Source: Modicisalibacter ilicicola DSM 19980 (GTDB lineage: Bacteria > Pseudomonadota > Gammaproteobacteria > Pseudomonadales > Halomonadaceae). From it: 64,000 bases of DNA. Below the pieces are notes generated by a model that saw only the letters and a list, made by a program, of their open reading frames with translations, made no database searches and had not been told where the DNA came from. Location of the stretch: NCBI RefSeq assembly GCF_900128925.1, contig NZ_FQUJ01000008.1, forward strand, positions 124,001 to 188,000, in the 5' to 3' direction. Positions 1 to 8,626 of this stretch are shown here, one piece after another. The position numbers were made by a program, and so were the translations under genes. Numbering within the stretch: the stretch's first letter is position 1; every line of letters begins with the position of its first letter.

Positions 1-489
1 CAGGCCCTGGCCGCAGACGGCTTTCCGGTCCATGGCTGGAGTCGTTCGCCCAAGTCCCTGGACGGCGTGACCTGCCACCATGGCGATGCAGGGCTCTCGA
101 GCCTGCTCGGCGAGGTGCAGACACTCATTACCCTGTTGCCGGATACTGCCAGCACCCGGGGCATCATCAACGCCGAGACACTGGCACAGTTGCCTGAAGG
201 CGCCAGCCTGATCAACCCCGGCCGCGGATCGCTGATCGACGAGCAGGCGCTGCTCGATGCCCTGGGCCAAGAGCAGCCAGGTCGCCTGCGCGGCGCCCTG
301 CTCGACGCCTTCGACGAAGAACCGCTACCGGCCTCCAATCCGCTCTGGTCGCATCCGCGGGTGCGCATCACCCCGCACATGGCCGCGCCCACGCCGGTAC
401 GCGACGCCGCCGACCAGGTGGCCGAGCTGATCAAGGCCATGGAAAATGGCGAGCCCATCGAGACCGTCGACTCCAGCGCCGGTTACTGA
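1..489 (+). CDS. ghrA: Glyoxylate/hydroxypyruvate reductase A-like 2-hydroxyacid dehydrogenase (C-terminal part)
   Basis: The reading frame is open from the first base, so the gene begins before the window; 162 residues are visible of about 310 usual for the family. The protein would reduce glyoxylate or hydroxypyruvate with NAD(P)H in the cytoplasm. Visible family marks are the NAD-domain stretch LINPGRGSLIDEQALLDAL, the GALLDAFDEEPLP segment with the catalytic Glu, and TPHMAAPT with the catalytic His. The absence of a C-terminal ACT domain argues against SerA, and the short form fits GhrA. Its stop overlaps the end of the convergent antiporter gene by 7 bp, so there is no room for a terminator between them. 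Confidence 0.85.
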   Translation, partial: QALAADGFPVHGWSRSPKSLDGVTCHHGDAGLSSLLGEVQTLITLLPDTASTRGIINAETLAQLPEGASLINPGRGSLIDEQALLDALGQEQPGRLRGALLDAFDEEPLPASNPLWSHPRVRITPHMAAPTPVRDAADQVAELIKAMENGEPIETVDSSAGY

Positions 490-2198
490 GGTGTGCGCTT
501 TTCCTCCGTCGCGATCTGGGGAAACTCCATGCGCTCCTGCGTTTCGGCACCACCAAGGATCTCCACGGCCCGGTCCGCAGCATCCTGAAAGGGCTCGAGC
601 ACGATGTCCGCTCCCGAGCCAAGCAGCTCCCGGGTGTCTTCCGAAGTGTGGGACGTCACGGCAATACCGCCTTTGAATCCCGCCGCACGTGCCAACTGGA
701 TCAAGGTCGACCGCGTATCCTCATGGCTCAGCCCGGTGGGATGAATCGGCACCGTCGAGAGCACCCATTGAGCCCGCGACAGGGGAAGCTCGGCAACGAA
801 CTCCGGGTCCGTTGCATCGCCATAGGCGGTATCCAGGCCGAGCTCGCGCCAGCGCCGTATGGCCAATGGGTTGAAATCCACGCCAAGGACGCGGACCCCT
901 TGCCTCTTCAGCCGCATCCCGATCGCGGTGCCGAGACGCCCCAGCCCGAAGATGAGCACGGCATAGCCATCCTTCGTGTGGGCACCGGCCTCGCGTGGCG
1001 TCCCTCTTCTCTCGAAGACCCCGAGGAGCGGTTCGAACAGCGCATAGAGCCGATGCGAATAAGTGATCATGTAGGTAGAGGCTGCAATGGTCACGAGCCC
1101 GACCATCGTCACCAACCCCAGTGCGTCGCTGGCGACATGGCCGAGGGATACGCCCATGGCCACGAAAATCAACGAGAATTCGCTGATCTGCGCGACCGTC
1201 AGCCCGGCAAGAAACCCCGTGCGCTTGCGATACCCCATCGCCCCCATGATCGCGAGCACGATCAACGGGTTTCCGATCAACACGAACAATGAGAAAACCG
1301 CCGCTCCGAGCAGGTGCGTGCCCAGAAGGGACAGATCCAGCGTCGCGCCGAGCGCGATGAAGAAGAACAGGAGCAGAAAGTCACGCAGTGGCGCCAAGCG
1401 TGCGGCAATGGTCTCGCGATAAGGCGTCGAGGCTAGCGAAATGCCTGCAAGCAGCCCCCCGACCTCCTTGCCAAGCCCTATGAAATCGCCGATTGCCGCA
1501 AACATCGCTGCCTGGGCGATCGCGAAGATCACCAGCAGTTCCGGTGCCCGCGCCAGCCTTTCGGTCAGTGGGTTGGCAACATGACGCACGAACAACACTA
1601 CGAGCGCAACCATTACCACGGCGTAAGCCAGCACCAGGAGCACGCCCCCTGCTCCCCCGCGGGCGTCCCCGGCACCAACCCCAACCGCGGACAGAATGAT
1701 CATTGCCAGCACGACCACCAGATCCTGCACAATCAAGAAGCCGAGCGCGATCTGACCGTGAAGCGCGTCGATCTCGCGCTTGTCGGAGAGCAGCTTCACG
1801 ATGATGATCGTGGACGAAAAGGTCAGTGCCACGGCCACGTAGAGGCTCGTGACATGCCCCAGCCCCAGGGCGAGGCCGATCAGATAACCGAAGATCGACG
1901 TAAAGAGCACCTGGCCGAGGCCTGTCAGCAGGGACACGGTCCCGAGCGAACGTATCAGCTTCACGTCGAGCTTGATGCCCACGAGGAAGAGCAGAACGGC
2001 AATGCCAAGTTCGGACAGGAGGTCGATTTGTTCGTCCGAGCGCACGATATCGAGTGCGGAGGGGCCGGCGATCAACCCGACCGCGATGAAGCTGACAATC
2101 AGTGGCTGGCGCAGGAGAACACCCGAGAAACCGATGATTGCGGCCATGACGAGCAGAATGGCGATTTCACCGAATGCAGACTGAATGATCGCTTCCAT
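483..2198 (-). CDS. Kef/YbaL-type cation:proton antiporter with TrkA-N domain
   Basis: A 571-residue CPA2-family monovalent cation/proton antiporter of the inner membrane. Residues 1 to about 385 form roughly 12 hydrophobic segments (for example LGIAVLLFLVGIKLDV and VALTFSSTIIIVKLL). Residues about 405-520 form a Rossmann domain with the nucleotide motif GLGRLGTAIG, typical of KefB, KefC and YbaL. The start codon is preceded by AGGA at suitable distance. The gene is convergent with the ghrA-like gene and divergent from ndpA across about 120 bp. Its probable role is K+ or Na+ efflux for pH or osmotic homeostasis. The substrate ion cannot be read from the sequence. Confidence 0.88.
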   Translation of the reverse strand: MEAIIQSAFGEIAILLVMAAIIGFSGVLLRQPLIVSFIAVGLIAGPSALDIVRSDEQIDLLSELGIAVLLFLVGIKLDVKLIRSLGTVSLLTGLGQVLFTSIFGYLIGLALGLGHVTSLYVAVALTFSSTIIIVKLLSDKREIDALHGQIALGFLIVQDLVVVLAMIILSAVGVGAGDARGGAGGVLLVLAYAVVMVALVVLFVRHVANPLTERLARAPELLVIFAIAQAAMFAAIGDFIGLGKEVGGLLAGISLASTPYRETIAARLAPLRDFLLLFFFIALGATLDLSLLGTHLLGAAVFSLFVLIGNPLIVLAIMGAMGYRKRTGFLAGLTVAQISEFSLIFVAMGVSLGHVASDALGLVTMVGLVTIAASTYMITYSHRLYALFEPLLGVFERRGTPREAGAHTKDGYAVLIFGLGRLGTAIGMRLKRQGVRVLGVDFNPLAIRRWRELGLDTAYGDATDPEFVAELPLSRAQWVLSTVPIHPTGLSHEDTRSTLIQLARAAGFKGGIAVTSHTSEDTRELLGSGADIVLEPFQDAADRAVEILGGAETQERMEFPQIATEEKRTPQ

Positions 2199-2317
2199 CG
2201 GCGTTCCTATTCATGTCCTGACTGCAGCAATGCGTTTGATCTCCTGCAGTTAGCCTAACATAGCGTATTTGGTAACATCGGATGGTTTTCACGCCACACT
2301 TCTTCCAACGAGCCCCT

Positions 2318-3322
2318 ATGCCCATTCAGCGCAGCATCGTTCACCTCATCGACAAGCAACCCGACGGCCAGCCCGCCACCCTTCATGCCCGTAACAGCGC
2401 CCTGGCCGACTCATCGGTCGTGGAGCATCTATTGGACGAGCTGAACGACAGCTACAACGCCAAGCAGAAGGCCTGGGGCTTCTTCAATGCCGATCGCGTC
2501 ACCTACCCGTTCAGCCAATGGCTGGGGCAGTACCTGGATGGCGAGGAGGATTTCGTCGCCCTCACCCGCCAGGCGGCCGAGCACCTGAAAACACTGATGG
2601 AAGGCAACAACCTCTCGGTGGGCGGTCATGTGCTGTTCGCGCACTATTCCCACGGTGACAGCGACTACTTGGCCATCGCCCTGCTGCACCACAGCGAAGG
2701 GGTCGGCGTCACCGACGACCTGGACGTGACCCCGGCCCGCCAGCTCGACCTCGGCCAGTTGCACCTGGCCGCGCGGATCGACCTGACCGACTGGCGCGGC
2801 ACCGAACCGTCACGCCACTACGTCTCCTTCATCAAGGGCAAGGGCGGCAAGCGCATCGCCGACTACTTTCGCGACTTCATCGGCTGCGAAGAAGGCGTCG
2901 ATGCACCCAGCGAGACCCGTGCCCTGCTCAAGGCCTTCAGCGACTATGTCGAGAGCGAGGACTTCGCCGAGGAACAGGCCCGGGAGAAGACCGAGACGCT
3001 GATCGACTACGCCAACCACCAGGCACGCACGGGCCAATCGATCACCCTGGACGAACTCTCGGAGCTGGTCGACGACCAGAAGCCCAAGGCCTTCTACGAC
3101 TATATCCGCAACCAGGATTACGGCCTCGCCGCCGAGATCCCGCCGGACAGGCGCACCCTGCACCAGTTCCGCCGCTTCACCGGCCGCGCCAACGGCCTCT
3201 CGGTCAGCTTCGAGAGCCACCTGCTGGGCTCCCAGGTCGAATACGACGAGACCCGCGATCAACTGATCATTCACCAGATCCCGACCTCGCTGCGTGACCA
3301 GATCAAGCGGCGCCGGGAGTGA
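2318..3322 (+). CDS. ndpA: Nucleoid-associated protein NdpA/YejK
   Basis: A 334-residue protein matching the YejK/NdpA family, which associates with the nucleoid. The open frame extends to 2282, but the methionine at 2318 opens the family-like N-terminus [17 protein letters not shown] and gives the usual length of about 335, so it is preferred. The C-terminal part contains [16 protein letters not shown] and ends with a basic tail. It is divergent from the antiporter gene and is followed by an interspersed repeat. The Shine-Dalgarno sequence at 2318 is weak. Confidence 0.88.
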   Translation: MPIQRSIVHLIDKQPDGQPATLHARNSALADSSVVEHLLDELNDSYNAKQKAWGFFNADRVTYPFSQWLGQYLDGEEDFVALTRQAAEHLKTLMEGNNLSVGGHVLFAHYSHGDSDYLAIALLHHSEGVGVTDDLDVTPARQLDLGQLHLAARIDLTDWRGTEPSRHYVSFIKGKGGKRIADYFRDFIGCEEGVDAPSETRALLKAFSDYVESEDFAEEQAREKTETLIDYANHQARTGQSITLDELSELVDDQKPKAFYDYIRNQDYGLAAEIPPDRRTLHQFRRFTGRANGLSVSFESHLLGSQVEYDETRDQLIIHQIPTSLRDQIKRRRE

Positions 3323-3373
3323 GCCAGGGCCCCACCCCGGGTTTGAGAACGCCGAGGATTGCTCCAATACTCC

Positions 3374-3538
3374 CTCAGAGGGTGTTTACAGAACAGACGA
3401 ACGAAGGCAAGACAAGGCAAAATTGAACGAAAAAGCGCAGTTTACACGGGGTAAATGAGCATTTTGACCGAGCTGGCGCACCAGAACAATTTTAACACTG
3501 TATTGCCGAGTGCAGGCCTTTTGTAAGCACCCTCTCAG
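3374..3538. repeat. MITE-like interspersed repeat, copy A, with 5-bp flanking duplication
   Basis: The element proper is 3379-3533, about 155 bp. Its ends are inverted: AGGGTGTTTACAGAA on the left against AGGGTGCTTACAAAA as the reverse complement of the right end. Both ends are flanked by CTCAG (3374-3378 and 3534-3538), which looks like a 5-bp target-site duplication. The interior shares AGACAAGGCAAAA, CAGTTTACACGG and GTAAATGAG with the copies near 19.7 and 55.3 kb. It contains no open frame and lies between the convergent ends of ndpA and the acyl-ligase gene. Confidence 0.75.
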
Positions 3539-3558
3539 TGCTGCATGGGCAAAACAAG

Positions 3559-6396
3559 TTACTGCGTAAGGTCCGGTTCGCCGCAGTGGCGAAGGATGAA
3601 GTCACGCGCCTTGTTGCGCAGCGAGAGAGCCTCTTTCCAGGTGCGCCGCTCATCGTCACCTCGGATACTTGGGTTCGGTTCGATGGCCTCACCGATGGTC
3701 ACGGTAATGGCACCGTGACGTGGAAACCAGGATCCTGCACGCAGAATGGATCGAGTGCCGCGCAGGGCGATGGGAATGACCGGGACCTTCGCGTCGACGG
3801 CCGCCTTGAAAGCGCCCAGATGAAACGACCGCAAGCCGGGGATACGAGTAAAAGTACCTTCGGCGAAGAACAGCAGCCGGTGCCCTTTCTTGAGCACATC
3901 GCAGAGGCGTTGCGCATCACTGACAGATTTGGTGAAGTCAAAACGATCGACCAGCTCAGCATGGAGCCTTTCAAGCGGCAGACGTATCAGCCACGAGCCA
4001 GCGAGCTCCGCTTTCCCGACGAACCGAAAGGGAGTGTCAATTACCGTACTCATCACGAGGCCATCGATATAGCTGGCATGATTGACGACCATCACACACG
4101 TATCCGGAATGGACGATAGGTTTTCGGCTCCTTTGATGTTCAGTGGCGTACGCGTCGACTTGGCAAGAAAAAGGGCACTGGCCCGTATGATTTTCCGGCG
4201 CAAGTTATCGCCCGGAGTCGCCACGACTCCTAGCCAGACGGTGGGTGACAAAAGTAGAAAGATCAACCAGCTGTAAAGGGCAAAGAGTGACGCCTTGAGA
4301 TGACCCGTGATGCGACGCAGTTGCGGGAGAGCTCCCATGAGGAATAGCCGCGATACCTGCCAGATGAGCATCCTGCGTTTCTTGCCGATCTCGCCTTTTT
4401 CGTACGCTTCTCGGCTGGCACTTCGGCGAATTTTCCCGCTCGAGGTTTTCAAGACGCTACCCGGTGGTGCCAGCACGATCTCATCGGGTGGCGTGCCGAT
4501 CAGGTCGGCGGCTATTTCGTTGATACGTATGCGAAGTCGATGCTTTTCGTCGGCATCTTCGATGCGCGTCTCTGCCAGTATGATCAGGCGTTCTGTGGCG
4601 GTTTTCGGGTCGGCCGACCCGAAGATGGCGACCCCTCCTTTGCGGATACCCACGATGTCGCCGATGGCTTTCTCGAGCTGTTCGGGGTAGATATTGCGTC
4701 CAGCCCGGATAATGATGTCCTTGATACGCCCGGTAAGATAGAGCTCGCCTTTGGCGATATAGGCGAGGTCGCCCGTACCGAGCCATTCACCGTCGAAGAG
4801 CTCCCGCGTCTTCTCAGGGGCGCGATAATAGCCTGTCGTCGAGGAAGGCCCCTGAAATTCCAGCCGGCCCTCTTCGCGCTCGGGGAGCTCGTTTCCGGCA
4901 ACGTCTACGACCCTGATTTGATGACCTGCCAGGGGCGTTCCGCAGGAGACGAAGCGAAGCGCTTGGTGCTCATCGGCTGCCGGCAGCGCCTTGTGACGAT
5001 GCAAGAAGGTATCGCGTTCGATAGTGTCGCTCACGACCCCGCGTTTTGGCGGCGGAAAGGTGAGCCCGACCGAGGATTCGGCGAGACCGTAGACCGGCGT
5101 CATCGCATGCTTATCGAAACCATGGGCGCCGAAGCGTTCGGTGAAGGCTTCCAGGGTCTTGGGGCTGATCGCTTCGGCCCCGTTGAAGGCCAGGCGCCAT
5201 GAGCTGAGGTCCAGTCCCTCCAGGTCGGAGTGTTGCAGCCGATGGAGCACGTACTCGTATCCGAAGTTCGGAGATGCCGACAGCGTCCCCCCGTAACGCT
5301 CGATGGCACGCAGCCAGCGCTCGGGCCTGGCCAGGAAGGCGAGCGGCGACATCACGACGAACAGCGCGGCATGGTACAGGCTGCCCAGCCAGGCCCCGAT
5401 GAGCCCCATATCGTGGTAAAGCGGCAGCCAGCTGACGAAGACATCCCGGGGGGAGGTCTCTGTGGCAACCCCCATCGCACGGATGTTCGCCAGGAGATTG
5501 GCATGGGTAAGGATTACCCCTTTGGGGTTGCCCGTGCTGCCCGAAGTGTATTGTAAAAAGGCGATATCCTGCGCTTTCAGTGCAGGAAGCGTCGCGTTGC
5601 CAGTGGACCTGCTAAGTTCCGACGCGGTCAATATGTGTTTCAGTCCAGGCACCAGGCTCATCAACAGCCGGCCGACAGGCTCGCCTTCGGCGAGGGTGAC
5701 GAGTATGCGGGCCCGGCAGTTTTCAAGAATGTGGGTATGACGGCGCACATGCTCTTCGAGCTGTGTCGGCCGCGCAGGCGGGTAGATTGGCACGGGGATC
5801 CCCCCCGCCAACAGGATACCCATGAAGGTATGAAAGTAATCAGCTCCGGTGGGTAGCATGATCGCGACGGGGTCCGCCGCTTCAAGGCCGTGGCGCTGCA
5901 GGGCGTCGGCCACCTTCAGGGCGCCGGCATGCAGTTGGCGGTAAGTGATGGTCTCGCCGTTGCCATCGTCCTGATAGAACTGAATGTGGGTACGTTCGCC
6001 ATGGCGCGTGGCATGCCACTCAAGAAGATCGCCGAGGGTCAGCGCGCCATGGGGAAGTATTGCGTCGCCGAGATGCCGTTGTGCCGCAACGACATTGAAG
6101 TCGGCTACCTCCGATGGCTTGAGCGTTTTCAGCACCCGCAGCAGGTCTCTCGGCGTCTGGGCCTCGGCGAAAGTGCGTTCGGGCAGGGTCAGGTTGAAGG
6201 CCGATTCGATTCGGGAGAACAGTTCGACGCGAGCGAGGCTATCGAGCCCCAGCTCCTTTTCGAACCGGCTGTCGAGGGTCATGTTCTCGGGGGCATGATG
6301 GTGCGGATGGATCTGGACGACCAGGTCCGCAACGATATCCATGAGCGTCACCTCATCGATATCAGAACGCTCCTCAACAACCGATTTTTCCATCAT
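3559..6396 (-). CDS. Three-domain ACP / acyl-AMP ligase / PlsC-like acyltransferase fusion
   Basis: A 945-residue protein with three modules. Residues about 15-95 are an acyl carrier protein with the phosphopantetheine site GLDSLARVEL (Ser53). Residues about 120-690 are an AMP-forming fatty-acyl ligase (P-loop TSGSTGNPKG at 284-293, then VYGLAESSVGLTFPPP and TGRIKDIIIRAGRNIYPEQ). Residues about 750-945 are a PlsC acyltransferase (NHASYID from 772 and AEGTFTR near 846). The likely chemistry is activation of a fatty acid, loading onto the fused ACP and transfer to a lysophospholipid or other acceptor. The frame runs open to 6786 on this strand, but that extension is antisense to a LysR remnant and has no domain. 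The tandem ATG at 6396/6393 directly precedes the ACP domain. E. coli Aas has the ligase and acyltransferase in the opposite order and no ACP. Confidence 0.85.
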   Translation of the reverse strand: MMEKSVVEERSDIDEVTLMDIVADLVVQIHPHHHAPENMTLDSRFEKELGLDSLARVELFSRIESAFNLTLPERTFAEAQTPRDLLRVLKTLKPSEVADFNVVAAQRHLGDAILPHGALTLGDLLEWHATRHGERTHIQFYQDDGNGETITYRQLHAGALKVADALQRHGLEAADPVAIMLPTGADYFHTFMGILLAGGIPVPIYPPARPTQLEEHVRRHTHILENCRARILVTLAEGEPVGRLLMSLVPGLKHILTASELSRSTGNATLPALKAQDIAFLQYTSGSTGNPKGVILTHANLLANIRAMGVATETSPRDVFVSWLPLYHDMGLIGAWLGSLYHAALFVVMSPLAFLARPERWLRAIERYGGTLSASPNFGYEYVLHRLQHSDLEGLDLSSWRLAFNGAEAISPKTLEAFTERFGAHGFDKHAMTPVYGLAESSVGLTFPPPKRGVVSDTIERDTFLHRHKALPAADEHQALRFVSCGTPLAGHQIRVVDVAGNELPEREEGRLEFQGPSSTTGYYRAPEKTRELFDGEWLGTGDLAYIAKGELYLTGRIKDIIIRAGRNIYPEQLEKAIGDIVGIRKGGVAIFGSADPKTATERLIILAETRIEDADEKHRLRIRINEIAADLIGTPPDEIVLAPPGSVLKTSSGKIRRSASREAYEKGEIGKKRRMLIWQVSRLFLMGALPQLRRITGHLKASLFALYSWLIFLLLSPTVWLGVVATPGDNLRRKIIRASALFLAKSTRTPLNIKGAENLSSIPDTCVMVVNHASYIDGLVMSTVIDTPFRFVGKAELAGSWLIRLPLERLHAELVDRFDFTKSVSDAQRLCDVLKKGHRLLFFAEGTFTRIPGLRSFHLGAFKAAVDAKVPVIPIALRGTRSILRAGSWFPRHGAITVTIGEAIEPNPSIRGDDERRTWKEALSLRNKARDFILRHCGEPDLTQ

Positions 6397-6421
6397 AAAT
6401 TCACGACAGCAGATTTGACCG

Positions 6422-7198
6422 AAGGTTTCCTTTCTCCGCCCCCACGTCGCATTCGAACGGGCACGTAGTGGGTATTCTCCGACTCCTGCTGGCGAGGATA
6501 TCGCGGCGGCGGCGCGACGCGTCGAAACCGAGGTACTCGCCGTCGAGCGTCGTATCGCAGGGCAAGATCTTCGACCCTCGGGGACAGTACGCGTCACCAC
6601 AACGGATACACTGCTGCTGGGGCTGCTATCGCCGATCTTCAGGATGTTGCGCCAGTCATACCCCGACATCACCCTGGAAGTTGCCGTTTCCAACCAGTTG
6701 TTCAGCCTGGCAAAGCGCGAGGCGGATGTCGCGATTCGGCCCTCGCTGGCGCCACCGGAAACTCTGGTCGGGCGCAGAATCGGCACTATCGCTCAGGCGA
6801 TTTATACCCGCCGCAATGAGCTTTCGCCGAATGCAACAAGCACCGAGGGCACCAGTGCCCACGACTGGATAGGACCTGATGAGCGTTTGGCGTACCGTGC
6901 ACTGGAAACCTGGATGACAGACCAGGGGCACGATGCGCGTTGCCACTATCGCGTCGATACACTGCTGGGAATGCAGGCGGCGGTTCGCGACGGCATCGGT
7001 CGAGCGGCGTTGCCCTGCTATCTCGGGGATGCCGATGAGACACTGACCCGCGTCGGCGAACCCATTCCCAAACTCGCCACCGACCTGTGGTTACTGACTC
7101 ATCCGGACCTGCGCCGGGTCGCTCGCATCCGCGCATTACTGGATTTCGTCGCGAACAAGGTGAATGCCAAAGGTGCTCGCCTTCTAGGAGATACCTAG
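6422..7198 (+). pseudogene. LysR-family regulator remnant lacking the helix-turn-helix
   Basis: The frame is open from 6422, after an in-frame TGA at 6416-6418, and lacks the first 45-50 residues of a LysR protein. It enters the family at AFERARSGYSPTPAGED, the wing of the DNA-binding domain, then the linker helix and the effector domain (TVRVTTTDTLLLGLLSPIF, then SLAKREADVAIRP). No helix-turn-helix is found in any frame upstream. The first methionine, at 6644, falls inside the effector domain, so initiation there would give a protein without DNA-binding ability. The break lies about 30-50 bp from the start of the divergent ACP-ligase gene, which suggests a rearrangement joined the two. Confidence 0.75.
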
Positions 7199-7201
7199 CC
7201 C

Positions 7202-7258
7202 TGCACCGCAATGGCTCAGAACAACTGAATAGCGAAGCGGTGCAAGCAACGCTATAGT
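7202..7258 (+). promoter_or_regulatory. Putative operator/promoter of the RES toxin-antitoxin pair
   Basis: The inverted repeat TGCACCGC (7202-7209) and GCGGTGCA (7237-7244) is followed by a -10-like TATAGT at 7253-7258, about 55 bp before the antitoxin start. Toxin-antitoxin pairs of this type are normally autorepressed at such sites. No good -35 box is visible. The assignment is inference from position and symmetry. Confidence 0.35.
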
Positions 7259-7314
7259 GGCATGATTAACGGTTTCTATTTTTTGAAGCCAAGGCAAATC
7301 GCGAGGTGCGATCG

Positions 7315-7902
7315 ATGATCTCCCGAGACGACATGCAGGTACTGGAGCAGGCGGGCATTGCTGATATCGAGCGCCTGGCGGCGAGTGCGGCCGAATTCAT
7401 CCGCGCGCATCCGGTATACGAGCAGGCATCCCCGACCAACGCCCTGTCCGAAGACGAGGAGCGTACTCTCATGGCGGGAGGCGCCGTGGGGGTCGGCGAG
7501 TCGAATCAGGCAATATCGCATTACAACCTTCGTTCGGTGGTCGCGCAGTATGCCCAACTGGTCGAGCGCGCTTACCGCCCCAGCGAGGTCGCATCACTGC
7601 TGGGGGTCACCACCAGCCGCGTCCGACAGCGCAGTGACGACGGCTCGCTCTATGCACTCACCTCCGCCAATCGGCGCTTCTACCCTCGCTGGCAGTTCGA
7701 CGGAGCGGCCACCCTGCCCAATCTCGAGCCGGTGCTGAATGCCATAGGTGTCAGCGCCCATCCGCTCGCCGTGGAGCGCTTCTTCCTCACGCCGCACCCG
7801 GATCTCGAATCGGATTTGTTGAATGCCATGCTATGTCCTCGCGACTGGTTGTTGGCCGGCCACTCCCCTGACCCCGTGATACGCATGGCCCGCGAGTTAT
7901 AA
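7315..7902 (+). CDS. Antitoxin-like partner of RES toxin (DUF2384/MbcA-like)
   Basis: A 195-residue protein placed directly before a RES-domain gene; its TAA is immediately followed by the toxin ATG. The methionine at 7315 has GAGG 8 bp upstream and is preferred over the in-frame GTG at 7306. A probable helix-turn-helix lies at residues 88-106 (RPSEVASLLGVTTSRVRQR). The C-terminus, PRDWLLAGHSPDPVIRMAREL without its first residue or last, resembles the WL-xG-xP end of Xre/MbcA/ParS antitoxins. It is longer than usual (about 130-160 residues), and the helix-turn-helix lies in the middle rather than at the N-terminus. The expected role is to bind and neutralise the toxin and repress the operon. 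This is inferred from gene order and weak motif similarity. Confidence 0.7.
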   Translation: MISRDDMQVLEQAGIADIERLAASAAEFIRAHPVYEQASPTNALSEDEERTLMAGGAVGVGESNQAISHYNLRSVVAQYAQLVERAYRPSEVASLLGVTTSRVRQRSDDGSLYALTSANRRFYPRWQFDGAATLPNLEPVLNAIGVSAHPLAVERFFLTPHPDLESDLLNAMLCPRDWLLAGHSPDPVIRMAREL

Positions 7903-8544
7903 ATGGCCAAGACCGATGAACCGTTGTCGTTGGAGGAGTTGCGCGCTCTTACCCCAGTGATAATCACCCGGGAAAAGGGCGAGCAGGTGTACCGACTCTT
8001 CTTTGCCGGCGGTGAGCACCCCAGCACCTGGGACGCCTTTCGCCATTTCGGCCCCACCGCCTCGCGCTTCGATCATCACTTGCCCGATGACCAGGGTGAG
8101 GCACGGGAGCAGTCGCGTGGCATCATGTACCTGGCCGCCGGATCACAGGCCATTCCCACCTGTCTGGCGGAAGTCTTTCAGGCAGCGCGGGTTATCGATA
8201 CGCGATCCCGAGCACCGGTGCTGTGCTGTTTCGCCCTGGAAGCCGACCTGAATCTTCTCGACCTGACCGGTGCTTTCGCCACCCGGCTCCACGCCTCCAC
8301 CATCGGAGGATGTGATCGCGCCCTGGCTCGACGCTGGGCACAACGGCTCTACGATGCCTACCCTGACGCGAACGGCATTCTCTACACCTCCTCGATGTAC
8401 CCTGGCCGGCCCGCCATCGCCCTCTTCGAACGGGGGGCCTCGGCCATCGCCCCGCGTCCGCTCTTCCATCGTCAATTGCAGGATCTGGCCCTAACCAGCG
8501 TGATCGAGCGAACCGCGCAGAGGATCGGATATCTGGTGGTGTGA
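7903..8544 (+). CDS. RES-domain toxin (NAD+-consuming family)
   Basis: A 213-residue RES-domain protein. The hallmark residues are in order: Arg31 in QVYRLFF, the FGPTASRFDHH stretch, Glu90 in CLAEVFQ, and Ser163/164 in GILYTSSMYPGRP. Characterised RES toxins degrade or phosphorolyse NAD+ or ADP-ribosylate a metabolic enzyme, and they are paired with an upstream antitoxin carrying an MbcA-type end, as here. The gene starts on the base after the antitoxin stop, so the two are translationally coupled. The SSMY motif differs slightly from the common S-x-R form. The neighbouring LysR remnant and low-GC gene suggest acquired DNA. Confidence 0.82.
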   Translation: MAKTDEPLSLEELRALTPVIITREKGEQVYRLFFAGGEHPSTWDAFRHFGPTASRFDHHLPDDQGEAREQSRGIMYLAAGSQAIPTCLAEVFQAARVIDTRSRAPVLCCFALEADLNLLDLTGAFATRLHASTIGGCDRALARRWAQRLYDAYPDANGILYTSSMYPGRPAIALFERGASAIAPRPLFHRQLQDLALTSVIERTAQRIGYLVV

Positions 8545-8587
8545 GATGGTTTGCTGATGGCAATAATTTATTCACAGTGAACCTCTC

Positions 8588-8606
8588 ATATCATGAGAGG
8601 CTCTCG
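8588..8606. terminator. Hairpin between convergent RES toxin and secreted-protein genes
   Basis: CCTCTCAT and ATGAGAGG form an 8-bp stem around a 3-nt loop, between the ends of two convergent genes. Neither side has a strong T run, so terminator function is only suggested by the position. Confidence 0.4.
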
Positions 8607-8626
8607 ACTGCTTAAGCAGGATTGGC

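Noticed and set aside
6397-6786. N-terminal extension of the ACP-ligase protein by 130 residues
   Set aside because: The extension is antisense to the LysR remnant and Ser/Arg-rich without domain character; the ACP domain starts right after the ATG at 6396.
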